Origin: Myroides pelagicus
GTDB lineage: Bacteria > Bacteroidota > Bacteroidia > Flavobacteriales > Flavobacteriaceae
Assembly: GCF_009711055.1 (NCBI RefSeq)
Contig: NZ_WMJY01000015.1
Coordinates: 1-64,000, forward strand
Direction of reading: 5' to 3'
DNA: 64,000 nucleotides
The position numbers and the translations under genes were made by a program. Below, in pieces: positions 25,619 through 34,170 of the stretch (the stretch's first letter is position 1; each line of letters starts with the position of its first letter). The notes below the pieces were generated by a model that was not told where the DNA came from, did no database searches, and saw only the letters and a list, made by a program, of their open reading frames with translations.

Positions 25619-26647
25619 CTATTTGAATAAGTTTAAATCTAGTTTATTAACTAAATCAAGAATCATGTGATACCCTGCTACGGAATTACCACTAGCATCA
25701 AGACTAGCACTGAAAGCACCAACTCCAATACGACCAGGCACACTCACCATAATTCCGCCACCAACACCTGACTTACTAGGTAATCCAACGTTACGTGCGT
25801 ACTCTCCACTACCGTCATACATTCCTGCAATCAACATTTGGGATTGAATAAGTTTAGACATCTCACTACTCTTATAGCGATCATCTCCATCGTACCTCAC
25901 ACACTGATTAGCAAAAAAGTAACCAATTTTAGCTAAATGCTCAGCTGTGACTTCAATAGAACACTGTCTAAAATAATTATCTAGTTTATCTTCTGTCCCT
26001 TCAATAAGTCCATTATTCTTCATTAAATAAAACATTCCTCTATTGCGGTGACCTGTTTCTTTCTCTGATAAGTATACTTTCTCACTATACTCAATCGAAT
26101 TGTCTTTTGTGATATAACGAATCATATCCAATATTTTCTGTAAAGGTTTATCACCTTCTCCTTCAATTAACCCTGTCGTTAAAATAGCCCCGGCATTCAT
26201 CATTGGATTAAGTGGTTTACCAGTTGTCTCCAAATTAGCAAAGTGATTAAAAGGCATATTTGTTCCGTAATACCCCATTTTATCAAGTACGTCTTTTTCA
26301 CCTCTTTCTTGTACCGCAATCATTAAAGCGACTGTCTTAGATATACTCTGAATAGTAAATCGTTTCTGTACATCTCCGACGTTAATAACCTCCCCATTGT
26401 GCTTGACTACCGAAAATGCAATAGCCTTTGGATCCATCTTCCCTAATTCAGGAATATAATCCGCAACAACACCTTGCTTATAAAATTCACGATTATCTTC
26501 CAAAATAGATGACAACATTTGTGTTGTGATCGTTTGTGTAACATCAGTATTGTTAATAATCTTCTTAGCCGATGCACTACCTCCTATAGACAATACACAG
26601 GCAAACAAAATACCAAAAACTAACTTACTAAACTTACTTCTCTTCAT
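25619..26647 (-). CDS. glsA: Exported glutaminase A
   Basis: The 342-residue product is a serine-dependent beta-lactamase-like glutaminase that hydrolyses glutamine to glutamate and ammonia. SISK (residues 101-104) is the SxxK catalytic motif. ETTGKPLNPMMNAGAI and GVGGGIMVSVPGRIGVG are conserved glutaminase segments. Unusually, a clean signal peptide precedes the domain (FGILFACVLSIGGSASA), implying action in the periplasm, whereas the E. coli enzymes are cytosolic. I use ATG at 26647 rather than TTG at 26656. menE starts the group upstream, with 14 bases separating them. Confidence 0.92.
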   Translation of the reverse strand: MKRSKFSKLVFGILFACVLSIGGSASAKKIINNTDVTQTITTQMLSSILEDNREFYKQGVVADYIPELGKMDPKAIAFSVVKHNGEVINVGDVQKRFTIQSISKTVALMIAVQERGEKDVLDKMGYYGTNMPFNHFANLETTGKPLNPMMNAGAILTTGLIEGEGDKPLQKILDMIRYITKDNSIEYSEKVYLSEKETGHRNRGMFYLMKNNGLIEGTEDKLDNYFRQCSIEVTAEHLAKIGYFFANQCVRYDGDDRYKSSEMSKLIQSQMLIAGMYDGSGEYARNVGLPSKSGVGGGIMVSVPGRIGVGAFSASLDASGNSVAGYHMILDLVNKLDLNLFK

Positions 26648-26661
26648 ATTTCTCAATTTAA

Positions 26662-27696
26662 TTACTTTATATTTTCTTTACGTTTAATCTTTCCAGAGGC
26701 CGTTTCAACAAATGTCGATACAAATTGCACTTCTTTTGGTCTTTCGTACTTATGAAGCTGTTCAAATATATTCTCAGGCAATTGATAAGGTTCACTTTCA
26801 ATCACCAGAATCACTTTATTTCCCAAAGAATCATCTTCTTTACTGCCGATAAAAAAGCGATAAGGAATCAAACGGGTTAGCTTCTCTTCAATTTGCTCTG
26901 GATACAGCTTAACTCCCCCACTATTTATTACATTATCTATACGTCCTAACCATTGAAATGTTTTGTGATCTAAAAGTTTCACCAAATCATTCGTAACAAT
27001 GCTTTGCTTTGCTATAAGAGGTACATCAATAACTAAACATCCACGACTATCAGTAGAAACTTGTGCATGAGGAAGAAGATGAAATACATCCTCCGTAATA
27101 GCTTTTGCAGCTATATGAGTAACAGTCTCAGTCATTCCATAGGTCTCATAAAACTTCGTGGCCAAAGGTAACAACTTTTTACGTAAAGATTCACTCACCT
27201 TAGCCCCTCCGATGATCACCTGCTTAACATTCTCAAAGCTTACCAAGGACCCCTGTACTTGCAAAGGAACCATCGCAACAAAATCATAAATAGTACTATT
27301 ATTGGATAACGGTGTGCTACTTGGCCGTACCACATCTAACTGCCAACCCAAGATAATAGAGCGAATCAACATCAATTTACCGCCTACAAATTTAGTAGAC
27401 ATACATAAAAGCGCATGAGCTCCTACTCCAACCTGAAAGAATGCCCCTGTAGCTTTAGCCGAAGCTACCAAAGCTGACTTTTTCATCTGCATTTTTTTAG
27501 GGGGTCCTGTAGTACCCGAAGTAGTTAATACAACATAATCATCTTCATTAAACCATTCGAGTATTAAGCTCGCCAAATCAATTAAATATTCCTCAGTAGT
27601 ACTCTGTTGTAGATGCAGAGCATAATGACGTAATTCTTCTATAGATTTAAACGATAAACCATTTAATTTAAAGGCTGGGTGTATATAATTAATCAT
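26662..27696 (-). CDS. menE: MenE-like o-succinylbenzoate--CoA ligase, short form
   Basis: The 344-residue product is an AMP-forming acyl-CoA synthetase. The P-loop TTSGTTGPPKK sits at residues 58-68, and FYETYGMTETVTH is the A5 motif. WLGRIDNVINSGGVKLYPEQ and ASGKIKRKE mark the C-terminal lid with its catalytic Lys. It is shorter than the 450-500 residues usual for MenE because the N-terminal subdomain is reduced, as is typical in Bacteroidota. The likely role is activation of o-succinylbenzoate in menaquinone synthesis. No other men genes are in the window, so the substrate rests on family resemblance. It lies in a close minus-strand run CPBP-menE-glsA. Confidence 0.78.
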   Translation of the reverse strand: MINYIHPAFKLNGLSFKSIEELRHYALHLQQSTTEEYLIDLASLILEWFNEDDYVVLTTSGTTGPPKKMQMKKSALVASAKATGAFFQVGVGAHALLCMSTKFVGGKLMLIRSIILGWQLDVVRPSSTPLSNNSTIYDFVAMVPLQVQGSLVSFENVKQVIIGGAKVSESLRKKLLPLATKFYETYGMTETVTHIAAKAITEDVFHLLPHAQVSTDSRGCLVIDVPLIAKQSIVTNDLVKLLDHKTFQWLGRIDNVINSGGVKLYPEQIEEKLTRLIPYRFFIGSKEDDSLGNKVILVIESEPYQLPENIFEQLHKYERPKEVQFVSTFVETASGKIKRKENIK

Positions 27697-27705
27697 AAGT
27701 TTATG

Positions 27706-28611
27706 TTACTTTACTTTTCCAAATAAATGACCACGCCAATCTGTCCAGCTGTACTTCTTTCCCAAATAATACAAAACCAGAGGTAAAACCACGCCAATTT
27801 GTATAATAATCTCCCACAGTGATAAGGCTGGATCTTTACTAACGTCTAAAAATAATGAATTAGTCTGAAATGCTGTCCAATTTGACGTCACTAATAATGC
27901 TCCCCATAAATTATTAGCAGCGTGAAATCCTATTGCTAATTCTACTCCATCGTCCATTAAAGTCATTATCCCGAAGAAAAAGCCCATACCTATATAGAAT
28001 ATCATTATGCCATATCCTAACTGTTCAACCTCAGGATTAGCTAAATGCATCAACCCAAAAACTAAAGAAGTAACAAATAAAGCTATAAAACGACTCCGAC
28101 TCGCTAAACCAATCCCTTGCATTAAATAAGAACGCATTAACAATTCTTCAAAAGTTGTTTGTAAAGGAATTAACAAAATAGCAATGATCAAAAAAGGAAA
28201 GAAAGCACTAGCATCAAAGCTAAATTCATAATTCTCTGGTGAAAGAACTATAGATACTGCAATAAAAAAAACAGTAACCAAGGACCACAGAAAAAACCCA
28301 TGCCCTACACGTTTCCAATCAACTCTAGAACGACTAGTTACTAATGTTAAAATGGACTGTTTATGACATAACAGTACCCAAACAAGCAAAAACACAAGTA
28401 AAATCACCATTGGCGACAAATTCATTAAGAAATTAATGTTTTTGCCATATTTTTCAATATTCATTTTTATAGCATCAGCAGTAGAAACCGTCGAAACCTT
28501 TAACATTATGCCGTTTAAAGCTATAATACCGAAAAAAAACACAGAAAAAAGTAAATAACACCATAAGTTTTTGTTATTGTTTTTTCTCAAAAGTTGTTCA
28601 ATATATTTCAT
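27706..28611 (-). CDS. CPBP-family intramembrane glutamic protease-like protein
   Basis: The 301-residue product has about seven or eight membrane helices. It also has the three CPBP (CAAX-processing/bacteriocin-processing) motifs: FEELLMR at 154-160, FGLMH at 185-189 and the terminal His in FHAANN near residue 230. These form the active site of Rce1-like intramembrane endopeptidases. In bacteria the substrates are usually unknown, and some members confer bacteriocin immunity or protein maturation. The gene is first in a minus-strand run with menE (nine bases downstream) and glsA. This order is common in flavobacteria and does not by itself indicate function. Confidence 0.85.
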   Translation of the reverse strand: MKYIEQLLRKNNNKNLWCYLLFSVFFFGIIALNGIMLKVSTVSTADAIKMNIEKYGKNINFLMNLSPMVILLVFLLVWVLLCHKQSILTLVTSRSRVDWKRVGHGFFLWSLVTVFFIAVSIVLSPENYEFSFDASAFFPFLIIAILLIPLQTTFEELLMRSYLMQGIGLASRSRFIALFVTSLVFGLMHLANPEVEQLGYGIMIFYIGMGFFFGIMTLMDDGVELAIGFHAANNLWGALLVTSNWTAFQTNSLFLDVSKDPALSLWEIIIQIGVVLPLVLYYLGKKYSWTDWRGHLFGKVK

Positions 28612-28627
28612 ATTTCAAAAAATGTAC

Positions 28628-28635
28628 TATATTTG
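28628..28635 (+). promoter_or_regulatory. -7 box of the ArsC-like gene
   Basis: TATATTTG, a perfect TAnnTTTG match, lies 19 bases before the ATG at 28654 in the divergent region. Confidence 0.5.
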
Positions 28636-28653
28636 ATAAAAAATTATCTAATT

Positions 28654-28995
28654 ATGATTACAATTTATCACAATCCACGTTGTAGCAAATCTCGTGAAAG
28701 CATTGCTTTTATGGAGCAACAAGGGGTAGCTTACAAAATTATAAAATATTTAGATGCTGACCTTACTGAGACTGATGTAAAAAAGATCCTGCAAAAGCTA
28801 GACTATTCTCCAATTGAGTTAGTTCGAACAAAAGATAGCTTATGGCAAGATACTTTTGGAGATGTAACCCTAAGCGACGAACAAGTTATTCAAGCGATGG
28901 TCGATTATCCGAAACTAATCGAAAGACCTATTGTAGTTAACGGCCCAAAAGCAGTTATTGCAAGACCTACAGAAAAGATATATGAAATTCTGTAG
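28654..28995 (+). CDS. ArsC/Spx-family thioredoxin-fold protein, arsenate-reductase-like
   Basis: The 113-residue product starts MITIYHNPRCSKSRESIAFM, with Cys10 as in glutaredoxin-coupled ArsC. The later block PKLIERPIVVNGPKAVIARP matches ArsC's RPIV segment, which carries the Arg that helps bind arsenate. Similar proteins (YffB/Spx-like) lack proven arsenate activity, and no ars genes are near, so arsenate reductase is only the closest family name. The ATG at 28654 gives the conserved N-terminus, and TTG-type starts upstream are not needed. Divergent from the CPBP gene. Confidence 0.82.
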   Translation: MITIYHNPRCSKSRESIAFMEQQGVAYKIIKYLDADLTETDVKKILQKLDYSPIELVRTKDSLWQDTFGDVTLSDEQVIQAMVDYPKLIERPIVVNGPKAVIARPTEKIYEIL

Positions 28996-29082
28996 TTAAA
29001 ATATTAACATTACATTAACTTATCAACGATTAAACTTTAGTTCAAATTCCTAGTCTAATAGTAAGTAAAACTAACGACTATA

Positions 29083-31560
29083 ATGGAAAAACTAAAAACA
29101 AAAAACTTTCTGCTCGTGCTGTTCGTCTGTATATTCAGTCTTACAGCATTTGCGCAGAATTCTAAAAAATCTACACTTACAGGAACAGTAATTGAAGCTA
29201 GCACAAACCAACCTTTAGAATTTGCTAGTATATTTGCTCAAAATGAACAAAACAAAAATATCATCTCAGGTGGTATGACCAATGAAAAAGGAAAATTTTC
29301 CTTTGATGTTCCTTCTGGTAATTATTATTTAAAAATAGAGTTCCTAGGCTTTAAAACGATTGAACTACACAATGTACAAGTTCAAAAAGATACCAATATT
29401 GGTATTCAAAAAGTACACGATGATACACAAATGTTAGAAGGAGTGGTTATCGTAGCCGAAAAGTCAGAAGTAGACATTAAACTCGATAAAAAAATATATA
29501 GCATCGGCCAAGACATGTTAGTTAAAGGAGGAACTGCTGGTGATGTTTTAGATAATGTTCCCTCTATCTCTGTGGATAGTGAAGGAGCAGTTAGTCTTCG
29601 AGGAAATGAAAATGTAAAAGTCCTAATCGATGGAAAACCTACAGGACTCGCTAGTAACATTGCAGAAGCTATGCGAATATTATCTGCTGAATCTATCGAC
29701 AAAGTAGAAGTCATAACGAATCCATCTGCACGTTATGAAGCAGAAGGAGGAGCTGGTATAATCAATATCGTTTTAAACAAAGGTAAAGCCGCAGGTATTA
29801 ATGGTAACATCACTGCAACAGCAGGTGTACCAAAAAACTACGAACTCAGCGGAAACTTTAATCTTAGAAGTGAAAACTTTAACTTCTACACTACATTAGG
29901 ATATAGAGACGGTAAAACAGAAGGATATAGCCGAAACAACAACCAATACTTCGATCAAGCTGGCAACACTACCCAATTTATCGATGAGTATAAAGACAAC
30001 CAGCGATACAGACAAGGATACAATGCGTTATTCGGACTTGATTATTATATCACACCTTCTTTTACCTGGTCCAATAGTGTTAATGCTAGACGAAATACTA
30101 GTGATGCACCCAATACGGTAAGTTATCAATACTATAATTCTGATAGAGAATTTATCTATGATAGAAATAGGTTCGAATCGAGAAACTCATCAAGAAATAG
30201 TGTTGAATACACAACTTCATTTGAAAAGAAATTCAAAAAACCAGATCACATATTAACCATTGAAGGAACTATCTCCCAAGATAAAAGTACAGATGATGCA
30301 CATATCAATGATGTAAATAATCACCTTAATACAAGCAGCTACGAAAAAAACAATAGTAAAGATGACTATTTAGAAGGATTAATCAAAGTAGATTATACCT
30401 TGCCAATTGGTGAATCGGGTCACTTCGAAGCTGGCTATTTCGGAAACTTCAAGAAAACGAACAATGCTTATGACTTCTATAATCAACTGAACAACCAATG
30501 GATAAATAATCCTAACATTTCAAATACTTTAGAGTACAAAGAAAATGTAAACGCACTTTATGCTCAATACGGTAACAAAATCACTGAGCGCATAAACTAT
30601 ATGGTTGGATTGCGTTGGGAAGATAGCAATATTGACGTTAACCAATTAAGAAGTAATGATTACAACAATAAAAAATACAACGACTTCTTTCCTAGTGCAT
30701 TTATTAACTATGAGATAACGAAATCAAGTAGCTTATCCGTTAGTTATAGCAAACGTATAATGAGACCAAGAGGACGTTTCTTAAATCCTTTTTCTAACTA
30801 TACAAGTAACATCAACTACTTTCAAGGTAACCCAAACCTAGACCCTGCCAAAACAAGTGCATTTGACCTAGGGTTTACACAACGTTGGACAGGACTTACC
30901 TTATCAGCTTCAGCCTACTTTAATCAAACGGATGATACCTTTGAATTTGTTAGACAAATAGCAGGTACGACTGATGACGGTACACCGATCACTGTTAGCT
31001 CTCCAATCAACTTATCAACTGAATATAGATATGGTTTAGACCTTACAGCGAATTACACACCATTTAAATGGTGGAGAATAAATGGTAACTTTAACTTTTA
31101 TCGTACAGAAACTAGAGGAGACTATACCTTTACAGATTTAAATGGTGATAACCATACACAGAATTTTGATAACAATACCTTTGCTTGGTTTACACGTATT
31201 AGCTCAAAAATTACATTACCTTACAAAATTGATTGGACAATGAATGGTATGTATCGAGCACCTTATAATAAAGCACAAGGAAAAGTTATCGGTAATCTAT
31301 CAGCTAATTTAGCCTTAAGCAAAGACATATTAAAAGACAAAGCAACTGTTTCGTTTAACGTCAGTGATATTTTCAACTCTAGAAAAAGAGAGATGGAGAC
31401 TAACCTAGCTCAATCATTCTCACATAGTGAAATGCAATGGAGAGGTAGACAAATCAATCTGTCATTCACTTATCGATTTAATCAAAACAAAAACGATAGA
31501 CAAAAAGGCAAAAGACCGAATACCAGTAATGGTGACAGTAGCGAAATGGAAATGATGTAA
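29083..31560 (+). CDS. TonB-dependent receptor-like outer-membrane protein with carboxypeptidase-regulatory-like domain
   Basis: The 825-residue product starts with a signal peptide (LLVLFVCIFSLTAFAQN). A CarboxypepD_reg-like beta-sandwich follows at about residues 28-110 (TLTGTVIEASTNQPLEFASI; KIEFLGFKTIEL), then a plug domain (DVLDNVPSISVDSEGAVSLR; VEVITNPSARYEAEGGAGII). The remainder is an outer-membrane beta-barrel with paired aromatic strands, ending KGKRPNTSNGDSSEMEMM. This is the TonB family of Bacteroidota without a SusD partner, and the transported ligand cannot be told. The charged tail after the last strand is slightly odd, because most barrels end on an aromatic residue. Followed by a terminator. 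Confidence 0.85.
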   Translation: MEKLKTKNFLLVLFVCIFSLTAFAQNSKKSTLTGTVIEASTNQPLEFASIFAQNEQNKNIISGGMTNEKGKFSFDVPSGNYYLKIEFLGFKTIELHNVQVQKDTNIGIQKVHDDTQMLEGVVIVAEKSEVDIKLDKKIYSIGQDMLVKGGTAGDVLDNVPSISVDSEGAVSLRGNENVKVLIDGKPTGLASNIAEAMRILSAESIDKVEVITNPSARYEAEGGAGIINIVLNKGKAAGINGNITATAGVPKNYELSGNFNLRSENFNFYTTLGYRDGKTEGYSRNNNQYFDQAGNTTQFIDEYKDNQRYRQGYNALFGLDYYITPSFTWSNSVNARRNTSDAPNTVSYQYYNSDREFIYDRNRFESRNSSRNSVEYTTSFEKKFKKPDHILTIEGTISQDKSTDDAHINDVNNHLNTSSYEKNNSKDDYLEGLIKVDYTLPIGESGHFEAGYFGNFKKTNNAYDFYNQLNNQWINNPNISNTLEYKENVNALYAQYGNKITERINYMVGLRWEDSNIDVNQLRSNDYNNKKYNDFFPSAFINYEITKSSSLSVSYSKRIMRPRGRFLNPFSNYTSNINYFQGNPNLDPAKTSAFDLGFTQRWTGLTLSASAYFNQTDDTFEFVRQIAGTTDDGTPITVSSPINLSTEYRYGLDLTANYTPFKWWRINGNFNFYRTETRGDYTFTDLNGDNHTQNFDNNTFAWFTRISSKITLPYKIDWTMNGMYRAPYNKAQGKVIGNLSANLALSKDILKDKATVSFNVSDIFNSRKREMETNLAQSFSHSEMQWRGRQINLSFTYRFNQNKNDRQKGKRPNTSNGDSSEMEMM

Positions 31561-31617
31561 GTTCCCTCCTATCTAATTCAACAACTAAAAAACCAACTAA
31601 CCTTAAACTATAACAAT

Positions 31618-31650
31618 AAAGAAGCTAAAGACATAATCTTTAGCTTCTTT
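31618..31650 (+). terminator. Terminator of the TonB-family receptor gene
   Basis: AAAGAAGCTAAAGA and TCTTTAGCTTCTTT form a 14-bp perfect stem ending in TTTT. Confidence 0.9.
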
Positions 31651-31672
31651 TACATTCAATTAGATTCAAAAA

Positions 31673-31701
31673 AAAGAGGTACAATTAGATTGTACCTCTT
31701 T
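31673..31701 (-). terminator. Terminator of the 58-residue membrane-protein gene
   Basis: AAAGAGGTACAAT and ATTGTACCTCTTT pair over 13 bp with a three-base loop. A run of T follows on the minus strand, about 24 bases past the stop at 31725. Confidence 0.85.
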
Positions 31702-31724
31702 TATCTTTTTAATTCATCAAAGTC

Positions 31725-31901
31725 TTACATTTGACTTTCTTCCAATGATTCTCTATTAGCTTTTTTCTCTTTTAAAGCTTCGCGAGCTCCTCCGACTGCC
31801 CAATAAGAGGCAAATCCAACTAAGAAAATTAAAAGCCAAAATGCCATCGTAATCACAGTCATACCGATGATGAAAGCTAAATACTGTTGAAATTCAAACA
31901 T
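31725..31901 (-). CDS. Small single-pass membrane protein (58 residues)
   Basis: ATG at 31901 opens MFEFQQYLAFIIGMTVITMA, followed by FWLLIFLVGFASYWAVGG and a charged, Lys/Glu-rich tail that ends ESLEESQM. One long or two short membrane helices (residues about 8-36) are followed by a cytosolic amphipathic tail, a layout like small subunits or regulators of membrane complexes. I do not recognise a family. The gene is credible because it has a TTG/TACTTTTG promoter upstream (31930-31960), its own terminator, and a GC content at codon third positions like real genes here. Neighbours are the TonB-family receptor and trpB, neither of them in the same transcript. Confidence 0.75.
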   Translation of the reverse strand: MFEFQQYLAFIIGMTVITMAFWLLIFLVGFASYWAVGGAREALKEKKANRESLEESQM

Positions 31902-31929
31902 TTTTCCGGATTTTTTGTATATACAGGTT

Positions 31930-31960
31930 CAAAAGTACGCAATAAAAAACTTTTAACCAA
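31930..31960 (-). promoter_or_regulatory. Promoter of the 58-residue protein gene
   Basis: On the minus strand TTG (31958-31960), a 20-base spacer and TACTTTTG (31930-31937) match the consensus. The ATG is 28 bases downstream. Confidence 0.65.
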
Positions 31961-32081
31961 TTTGTAGACTAAAATAAATTAACATTTTAGAACAAAACTA
32001 AATAGCTAAATTAGTCCTATTACTCCCCTCTAAGCTCAATTCTTTTGCTTCCGATATTTTCTAATACAAATATAGTCTTAA

Positions 32082-33263
32082 CTAAAAACCAAAATAGTTT
32101 CTATAATTATCTAAATCCTTATCCCCTCTTCCTGAAAGATTGATTACCACAACATCACTTGGTTTAAATTGTTTTTTATTCAAAACGGCTAACGCATGTG
32201 AACTTTCAATTGCAGGTATAATCCCCTCTTGCTTACATAAATCTAATCCTGCCTGCATAGCTTCATCATCCATCACTGCAAAAAACTCAGCTCTATTTTG
32301 CTCTTTCATATGAGAATAAAGAGGACCAAACCCAGGATAATCCAAACCAGCCGAAATAGAATATGCTTCTAGAGGTTCACCTGTATCATCTTGCATAAAC
32401 AAAGTCTTACTTCCATGAAGTATACCATCTTTTCCAACAAAAGAAGTAGCTGCTGTTTTCAAATCTTCAATACTGACACCTCCACCCTCAGCCACAACTA
32501 GCTTCACTGATTCATCTTCTAAGAAATGATAGAACGCACCTACTGCATTACTCCCTCCCCCTACACAAGCGACAACATAGTCAGGAGTTTCTTTACCTTC
32601 TATATCATTTAACTGCTTTTTAATCTCTTCTGAAATAACAGATTGAAAACGACTAACCATATCAGGATATGGGTGCGGTCCTACAGCAGACCCTATCAGA
32701 TAAAAAGTATCATCAGGATTCTCAATCCAGTAAAGTAAAGCTTCATCTACTGCTTCCTTCAAAGTTTGTGCACCAGATCTAGCTGGTCGTACCTCAGCAC
32801 CTAACATTTTCATACGCGCAACATTTGGTGATTGTCTCTCGATATCCAAAGCCCCCATATATACAATACACTCCATTCCCATCAAAGCACATACCGTAGC
32901 AGTAGCTACACCATGTTGTCCTGCTCCTGTTTCTGCTACAATCTTACGTTTGCCCAAACGCTTAGCTAATAAGATTTGCCCTATTGTATTATTGATTTTA
33001 TGAGCACCGGTATGACATAAATCTTCTCGTTTTAAGTACACTTTTGTATTGTACTTATCAGACAAATTCTTAGCATAATATAGCGGCGTAGGACGCCCTA
33101 CATAATCCCTTAGTAACTGTTGCATTTCCTCTTGAAAATCTGTTTGATTTATAATTTTCAAATAATCACTTTGCAACTGTCCAATGATTGGTTGAAGTGC
33201 CTCGGGAATAAAAGCCCCACCGTAATTCCCATAAAATCCGTTTTGATCTACTTGATATTTCAT
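32082..33263 (-). CDS. trpB: Tryptophan synthase beta chain
   Basis: The 393-residue protein is canonical TrpB1. The PLP-binding Lys89 lies in CHTGAHKINN, the catalytic ETGAGQHGVATA follows, and the phosphate-binding loop GGGSNA is at 235-240. It joins indole and serine to make tryptophan. No trpA or any other trp gene adjoins it, which is unusual, because TrpB normally receives indole from TrpA in the same operon. Expression appears to be controlled by a ribosome-mediated attenuator: a leader peptide with three adjacent Trp codons (33339-33422) and a terminator hairpin (33281-33313), just upstream. The solitary context may mean that indole is taken from outside, or that trpA lies elsewhere. 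Confidence 0.97.
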   Translation of the reverse strand: MKYQVDQNGFYGNYGGAFIPEALQPIIGQLQSDYLKIINQTDFQEEMQQLLRDYVGRPTPLYYAKNLSDKYNTKVYLKREDLCHTGAHKINNTIGQILLAKRLGKRKIVAETGAGQHGVATATVCALMGMECIVYMGALDIERQSPNVARMKMLGAEVRPARSGAQTLKEAVDEALLYWIENPDDTFYLIGSAVGPHPYPDMVSRFQSVISEEIKKQLNDIEGKETPDYVVACVGGGSNAVGAFYHFLEDESVKLVVAEGGGVSIEDLKTAATSFVGKDGILHGSKTLFMQDDTGEPLEAYSISAGLDYPGFGPLYSHMKEQNRAEFFAVMDDEAMQAGLDLCKQEGIIPAIESSHALAVLNKKQFKPSDVVVINLSGRGDKDLDNYRNYFGF

Positions 33264-33280
33264 AATGATACTTTTTAAAC

Positions 33281-33313
33281 AAAAAAAAGGCTTGTCGTGA
33301 TGACAAGCCTTTT
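33281..33313 (-). terminator. Attenuator terminator in the trpB leader
   Basis: On the minus strand GGCTTGTC and GACAAGCC, extended by A5/T5 pairs, form a strong stem followed by T8. It sits after the leader-peptide stop and 18 bases before the trpB ATG, so as drawn it would stop transcription of trpB. The sequence in its loop side (33295-33300) can pair with UCGUGA of the leader coding region (33365-33370). That is a possible antiterminator, though only six base pairs long. Confidence 0.88.
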
Positions 33314-33338
33314 TCTAATTATATATTATTCTATTCGA

Positions 33339-33422
33339 TTATAACACAACATAGGAAGGACCGCTCACGATATTTGACGTAAGTTTGATCCACCACCAAT
33401 TATTTGTTATAATTAAATTCAT
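33339..33422 (-). CDS. trpL: Trp-rich leader peptide of the trpB attenuator
   Basis: ATG at 33422 begins a 27-codon frame: MNLIITNNWWWIKLTSN, then a tail of ten residues ending VVL, stop at 33339. Codons 9-11 are three successive TGG (Trp), very unlikely by chance given this base composition. An AGGAAA ribosome-binding-like segment lies directly ahead of the ATG. A terminator hairpin follows, then trpB. This is the classical layout of ribosome-mediated transcription attenuation: scarcity of charged tRNA-Trp stalls the ribosome on the Trp codons and favours an antiterminator. Confidence 0.88.
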   Translation of the reverse strand: MNLIITNNWWWIKLTSNIVSGPSYVVL

Positions 33423-33441
33423 TTTCCTCAATTGTAAAAAA

Positions 33442-33473
33442 CAAAGTAAATTACTTTTTTCTTAATATCCAAA
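33442..33473 (-). promoter_or_regulatory. Promoter of the trpL-trpB transcript
   Basis: On the minus strand TTTG (33470-33473) and TACTTTG (33442-33448) are 21 bases apart. The -7 box has one base less than the TAnnTTTG consensus. It lies 20 bases ahead of the leader ATG. Confidence 0.5.
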
Positions 33474-33474
33474 T

Positions 33475-33510
33475 AAAAAGCGATGTATAATTTCTCACAC
33501 ATCGCTTTTT
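33475..33510. terminator. Terminator of the lysozyme-like gene
   Basis: AAAAAGCGATGT and ACATCGCTTTTT form a 12-bp stem. Both strands carry A/T runs, and it ends the minus-strand gene that stops at 33529. Confidence 0.88.
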
Positions 33511-33528
33511 ACTATTCTTTTTTCGCTG

Positions 33529-34170
33529 CTATAGCGTAACTACTGCATTTTTATCAGCATAAACATCTGATACATCATATCCACTAAATGCCTTCAAATA
33601 AGAGCGTACTGAAGTTCCGTATCCATCACTGAATCCATCTGCTCCACCACTTCTCAAAAAACGCTTTACTGAACCTGCACCTCCTAAGTGTGCTGCTGCA
33701 ATAATTCCAGATTCGGTAACTGTAATACCATTAATCTTTTTTCCTTCAAATCTTTCAATCTCTTTTCTAAGAATCCACTTATTCTTTGCTACTAAAGCGT
33801 CAAATGCTTTTTCTTGTAACACTGGATCATCTAAGAACATCTTTGTGTCTGTAATACCAATTGACTTTAAAGCTGATTTACCAAATTGATATTTTCCCAT
33901 GTAACCGAATGAATTAACAATCTTGTATAATCCATATGATTCGCGAACACCTAGTGCTTGCTTGAATCCCATATAGGTCTTTCCTACGTACGGTATCGCT
34001 AATTTTCCTTCCTCTTGAGCCTCTCCTACTAAAGGAAACTCATAAGAAAGATCAGTAGTTGGTACAATTTTGTATTGCTCCAGAAGACTAATTTCATACT
34101 TTTTAAAACCTGAAACCACCCCTCCTACTAATAAAGCTGAACCGATAAAAAAAGAACATGTTTTTCTCAT
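33529..34170 (-). CDS. Exported lysozyme-like/peptidoglycan-associated protein
   Basis: About 213 residues, starting at ATG 34170 (MRKTCSFFIGSALLVGGVVS), a probable signal peptide or anchor. The core ALGVRESYGLYKIVNSFGYM, then GKYQFGKSALKSIG, resembles the region around the catalytic Glu of phage-type lysozyme/transglycosylase folds (Glu in RES). It continues LGGAGSVKRFLRSGGADGFSDGYG. In flavobacteria similar proteins are annotated as peptidoglycan-associated or lysozyme-like with unknown activity. The assignment is by pattern only. Monocistronic with terminator. The region upstream contains no gene for more than 1 kb. Confidence 0.65.
   Translation of the reverse strand: MRKTCSFFIGSALLVGGVVSGFKKYEISLLEQYKIVPTTDLSYEFPLVGEAQEEGKLAIPYVGKTYMGFKQALGVRESYGLYKIVNSFGYMGKYQFGKSALKSIGITDTKMFLDDPVLQEKAFDALVAKNKWILRKEIERFEGKKINGITVTESGIIAAAHLGGAGSVKRFLRSGGADGFSDGYGTSVRSYLKAFSGYDVSDVYADKNAVVTL

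Noticed and set aside
28654..28995. Arsenic resistance locus
   Set aside because: Only a single ArsC-fold protein; no arsR, arsB or acr3 nearby.
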